The notes under the pieces were generated by a model. The model had not been told where the DNA came from. It saw only the letters and a program-made list of their open reading frames with translations, and ran no database searches. DNA of 64,000 bases from Streptomyces coeruleorubidus (GTDB lineage: Bacteria; Actinomycetota; Actinomycetes; Streptomycetales; Streptomycetaceae), in NCBI RefSeq assembly GCF_028885415.1, contig NZ_CP118527.1:3348001-3412000 (forward strand), in the 5' to 3' direction. Position numbers and translations under genes: made by a program. Numbering within the stretch: the stretch's first letter is position 1; each line of letters begins with the position of its first letter. This document shows positions 61,782 to 64,000 of the stretch, in pieces.

Positions 61782-62780
61782 ATGACTCGCATCGCCATCA
61801 ACGGGTTCGGCCGCATCGGACGCAATGTGCTGCGCGCACTGCTGGAGCGCGACAGCGCCCTCGAGATCGTCGCCGTCAACGACCTGACGGAGCCCGCCAC
61901 TCTCGCCCGGCTGCTCGCCTACGACAGCACGGCCGGCCGGCTCGGACGCCCGGTGACCGCCGACGGGGACGCCCTCGTCGTCGACGGCCGCCGGATCACG
62001 GTGCTGGCCGAGCGCGAACCGGCGCAGCTGCCGTGGGCCGAACTCGGCGTCGACATCGTCCTGGAGGCCACCGGCCGCTTCACCTCGGCCAAGGCCGCCC
62101 GGGCCCACCTCGACGCGGGCGCGAAGAAGGTACTCGTCAGCGCGCCGTCGGACGGCGCCGACGTCACGCTCGCGTTCGGGGTCAACACCGACGCCTACGA
62201 CCCGGCCGTGCACACGATCGTCTCCAACGCCTCCTGCACCACCAACGCGCTCGCGCCGCTGGCCGCGGTCCTCGACGAACTCGCCGGTATCGAGCACGGG
62301 TTCATGACGACGGTGCACGCCTACACGCAGGAGCAGAACCTGCAGGACGGTCCGCACCGCGACGCCCGTCGCGCCCGGGCCGCCGGCGTCAACATCGTGC
62401 CGACCACGACCGGCGCCGCCAAGGCGATCGGCCTGGTGCTGCCGAGCCTCGACGGCAAGCTGTCGGGCGACTCGATCCGCGTACCGGTGCCGGTGGGCTC
62501 GATCGTCGAACTCAACACGACCGTCGCCCGTGACGTGACGCGCGACGACGTGCTGGCGGCGTACCGCGCCGCGGCTCAGGGGCCACTCGCCGGCATCCTC
62601 GAGTACTCGGAGGACCCGCTCGTGTCGTCCGACATCGTGGGCAATCCCGCCTCGTCGATCTTCGACTCGGCCCTCACCCGCGTCGACGGCCGCCACGTCA
62701 AGGTGGTCGCGTGGTACGACAACGAGTGGGGCTTCTCGAACCGCGTGATCGACACGCTCGAGTTCCTCGCCACCCGCTGA
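61782..62780 (+). CDS. gap: Glyceraldehyde-3-phosphate dehydrogenase, type I
   Basis: 332 residues. NAD site AINGFGRIGRNVLRALLE, catalytic Cys in SNASCTTNALAPLA (about 152), catalytic His in TTVHAYTQEQNL, and C-terminal WYDNEWGFSNRVIDTLE. ATG at 61782 with AAGGGA upstream. Probably an accessory gap copy under the GlxA-type regulator, since no pgk or tpiA gene is adjacent as in the main glycolytic operon. Similar accessory gap genes respond to oxidative stress in other actinomycetes (inference). Confidence 0.93.
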   Translation: MTRIAINGFGRIGRNVLRALLERDSALEIVAVNDLTEPATLARLLAYDSTAGRLGRPVTADGDALVVDGRRITVLAEREPAQLPWAELGVDIVLEATGRFTSAKAARAHLDAGAKKVLVSAPSDGADVTLAFGVNTDAYDPAVHTIVSNASCTTNALAPLAAVLDELAGIEHGFMTTVHAYTQEQNLQDGPHRDARRARAAGVNIVPTTTGAAKAIGLVLPSLDGKLSGDSIRVPVPVGSIVELNTTVARDVTRDDVLAAYRAAAQGPLAGILEYSEDPLVSSDIVGNPASSIFDSALTRVDGRHVKVVAWYDNEWGFSNRVIDTLEFLATR

Positions 62781-62809
62781 CCGGACGCCGGGGCGGTACC
62801 CCGCGTCCC

Positions 62810-63376
62810 GTGCCCCCGCTCCGCGGCGACGAGTCAATCGTCGGCGTCCCGGACGCAACCGTGGTGGACTTCTGGCGGTTCGCCATGCCCGACCTCCGTA
62901 TGAACAACACACGCGGCCTGTTCGCCGAGTTCCTCGTCCACCAGGCGGTCGGCTCCCACAAACCTCGTGTGGAATGGGCAGGCCACGATGTCGAGACCGA
63001 CGACGGACTGCGCATCGAAGTCAAGGCCGGCGCATACCTGCAAGCCTGGGATCAACGAGCACCGTCCCAGATCCGCTTCAGTGGACTCCGCGCTCGCACG
63101 TGGTCACCTGAGGGCGGTTACTCGGAGGCGAAGTCGTACAACGCCGACGTCTACGTTTTCGCCGTCCAGACCGCCCGTGAACACGCCGTCTACAACCCGC
63201 TCGACACGGCCCAGTGGGAGTTCTACGTACTCCCCCACCCAGTGGTCGCCACCCTGGACACGGACAGCGCCGGCCTGGGCGCGGTTCGCGCGGCGGCCGG
63301 TCGGCCCGTACCCTGTCCCGCCCTCGGTGACCGCATCCGGTCGGCCGATCCCCGCCCCGGCACGACCGCCGGCTGA
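62810..63376 (+). CDS. PD-(D/E)XK-like protein of unknown function
   Basis: 188 residues from GTG 62810; GTG 62861 (starting VVDFWRFAMPDL) and ATG 62885 are alternatives and none has a strong RBS. Contains a nuclease-like core: EFLVHQAVGSHKPRVEWAGHDV then GLRIEVKAGAYLQAW (D/E-x-K), followed by PSQIRFSGLRARTW and YNADVYVFAVQT. This conserved family lies in many actinobacterial genomes with no known function. It could be a solitary restriction-like protein. Confidence 0.68.
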   Translation: MPPLRGDESIVGVPDATVVDFWRFAMPDLRMNNTRGLFAEFLVHQAVGSHKPRVEWAGHDVETDDGLRIEVKAGAYLQAWDQRAPSQIRFSGLRARTWSPEGGYSEAKSYNADVYVFAVQTAREHAVYNPLDTAQWEFYVLPHPVVATLDTDSAGLGAVRAAAGRPVPCPALGDRIRSADPRPGTTAG

Positions 63377-63402
63377 CGGGCGAAGCCCGTGCCACAACGG
63401 CC

Positions 63403-63882
63403 TCACAGACCGGCCGGAGGCGTCTCCTCGGGGAGCAGGCACCAGGCCATGTGCCCGGCCAGAAACCTCTCCAGCTCGTGTGCGGCCACGGACTCAGACG
63501 GCAGATCGTCTGGGCGAGGTCGGTAGAGAGCGTTCAGTTCGTCCCGCAGCTGTGGGTCCAGCGTGGGAGCCTGATATCCGTCGATCGTGCCTCGCAGAAA
63601 CAGCCAGTCGAACAGCCGCACTGCTGGGCTGCGCCCCGACTGGGGGCGCTCGGACACGTGCATCTCCTGCCAGGAGCCGACGTGCACCGGGATGGAGGGG
63701 GCGCCGTTCGCGGCCACGGGTCCGTAGTGGTGGGTGAAGGGAGATCGCTTGTCGTCCGCCAGCACGCGATGCCACGATCGGGAACCTGGGCGAGGGGGGG
63801 TCCGTTCGTGTCGGACATTCAGCAAGACCACCGTCGTCATCACCGCGAAGTCCGCCGGGCGCAGGGTCTTCGGCCTCGCCAC
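63403..63882 (-). CDS. Hypothetical protein
   Basis: 159 residues from GTG 63882 (ATG 63840, MTTVVLLNVRHER, is a plausible alternative). Basic N-terminus, then FTHHYGPVAANGAPSIPVHVG and LFDWLFLRGTIDGYQAPTLD; the end is LPEETPPAGL. No family recognised. Lies downstream of another minus-strand gene that continues past the window edge. Confidence 0.5.
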   Translation of the reverse strand: MARPKTLRPADFAVMTTVVLLNVRHERTPPRPGSRSWHRVLADDKRSPFTHHYGPVAANGAPSIPVHVGSWQEMHVSERPQSGRSPAVRLFDWLFLRGTIDGYQAPTLDPQLRDELNALYRPRPDDLPSESVAAHELERFLAGHMAWCLLPEETPPAGL

Positions 63883-63915
63883 CGCAGGCGTCCGTCTCGC
63901 TTGACCTCTTGCGCG

Positions 63916-64000
63916 TCAGTCCGGCAGCCAGTGCAGCTCGTGCGCCAGGGTTTTGGCGACGGCACGGATGCGGCGGTGTAGTGGTGACTGCTCGCGTGGG
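63916..64000 (-). CDS. C-terminal end of an unknown gene, cut by window edge
   Basis: Frame open from the right edge to a TGA at 63916, encoding about 27 residues ending HRRIRAVAKTLAHELHWLPD. High-GC third-position bias fits coding use. Stops 33 nt before the gene at 63882. Too short to assign. Confidence 0.4.
   Translation of the reverse strand, partial: PREQSPLHRRIRAVAKTLAHELHWLPD

Overview
The window is chromosomal DNA from a high-GC actinomycete, almost certainly a Streptomyces. Third codon positions are strongly GC-biased, many starts are GTG or ATG behind a GGAGG-type site, genes are often joined by 4-base ATGA/GTGA overlaps, and there are Tat-type lipoproteins, a mycothiol-world DsbA-like protein and a sodF gene behind a Nur box. 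The order sodF - asd - pepN - malQ - chitosan-type ROK/GH4/kinase genes matches, from memory, the SCO2630-SCO2660 stretch of S. coelicolor, so most of the window looks like conserved core. I saw no rRNA, tRNA, CRISPR array or prophage.

Region by region. 0-6 kb: a receptor-type Ser/Thr kinase (its C-terminus lies off the left edge), an LPXTG surface protein, BioY, an amino-acid permease and sodF with its Nur operator. 6-18.7 kb: a methyltransferase, then a divergent carbohydrate/polyol locus. An FGGY kinase plus histidine phosphatase face a long operon of solute-binding lipoprotein, two permeases, ATPase, DeoR regulator, second ATPase, 2-hydroxyacid dehydrogenase, second FGGY kinase and secreted glycerophosphodiesterase. 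A 27-nt palindrome sits in the shared promoter region. This is the most system-like part of the window and its substrate is unknown. 18.7-29.6 kb: a CPWA thioredoxin-fold protein, aminopeptidase N, an AbiEi-like protein, a tandem pair of secreted serine hydrolases, a TnpB-only IS with an apparent internal deletion, a metallophosphoesterase whose last codons overlap the IS end, and a NUDIX hydrolase.

29.8-44.6 kb: a large secreted subtilase, an ECF sigma factor with a membrane partner, asd, a DUF1203 protein, the fused remnants of a divergent LysR/MFS pair, a second aminopeptidase N, a DMT exporter/MarR pair and a flavin monooxygenase/TetR pair, each pair with operator-like palindromes. 44.6-54.8 kb: malQ, a secreted GH84-like hexosaminidase, a PadR/ABC/FtsX module whose operator abuts the start codon, an HNH nuclease and an MscS channel.

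54.9-58.6 kb: a CsnR-type ROK regulator with its palindrome, followed directly by a GH4 hydrolase and an aminosugar kinase, without the ABC transporter genes that sit between them in the classical chitosan operon. 58.7 kb to the right edge is more accessory: two small proteins (one apparently starting at ATC), a lipoprotein, a GNAT, a GlxA-type regulator paired with a second-type gap gene, a PD-(D/E)XK-like protein and unknown genes. Bidirectional hairpin terminators separate most of the units.
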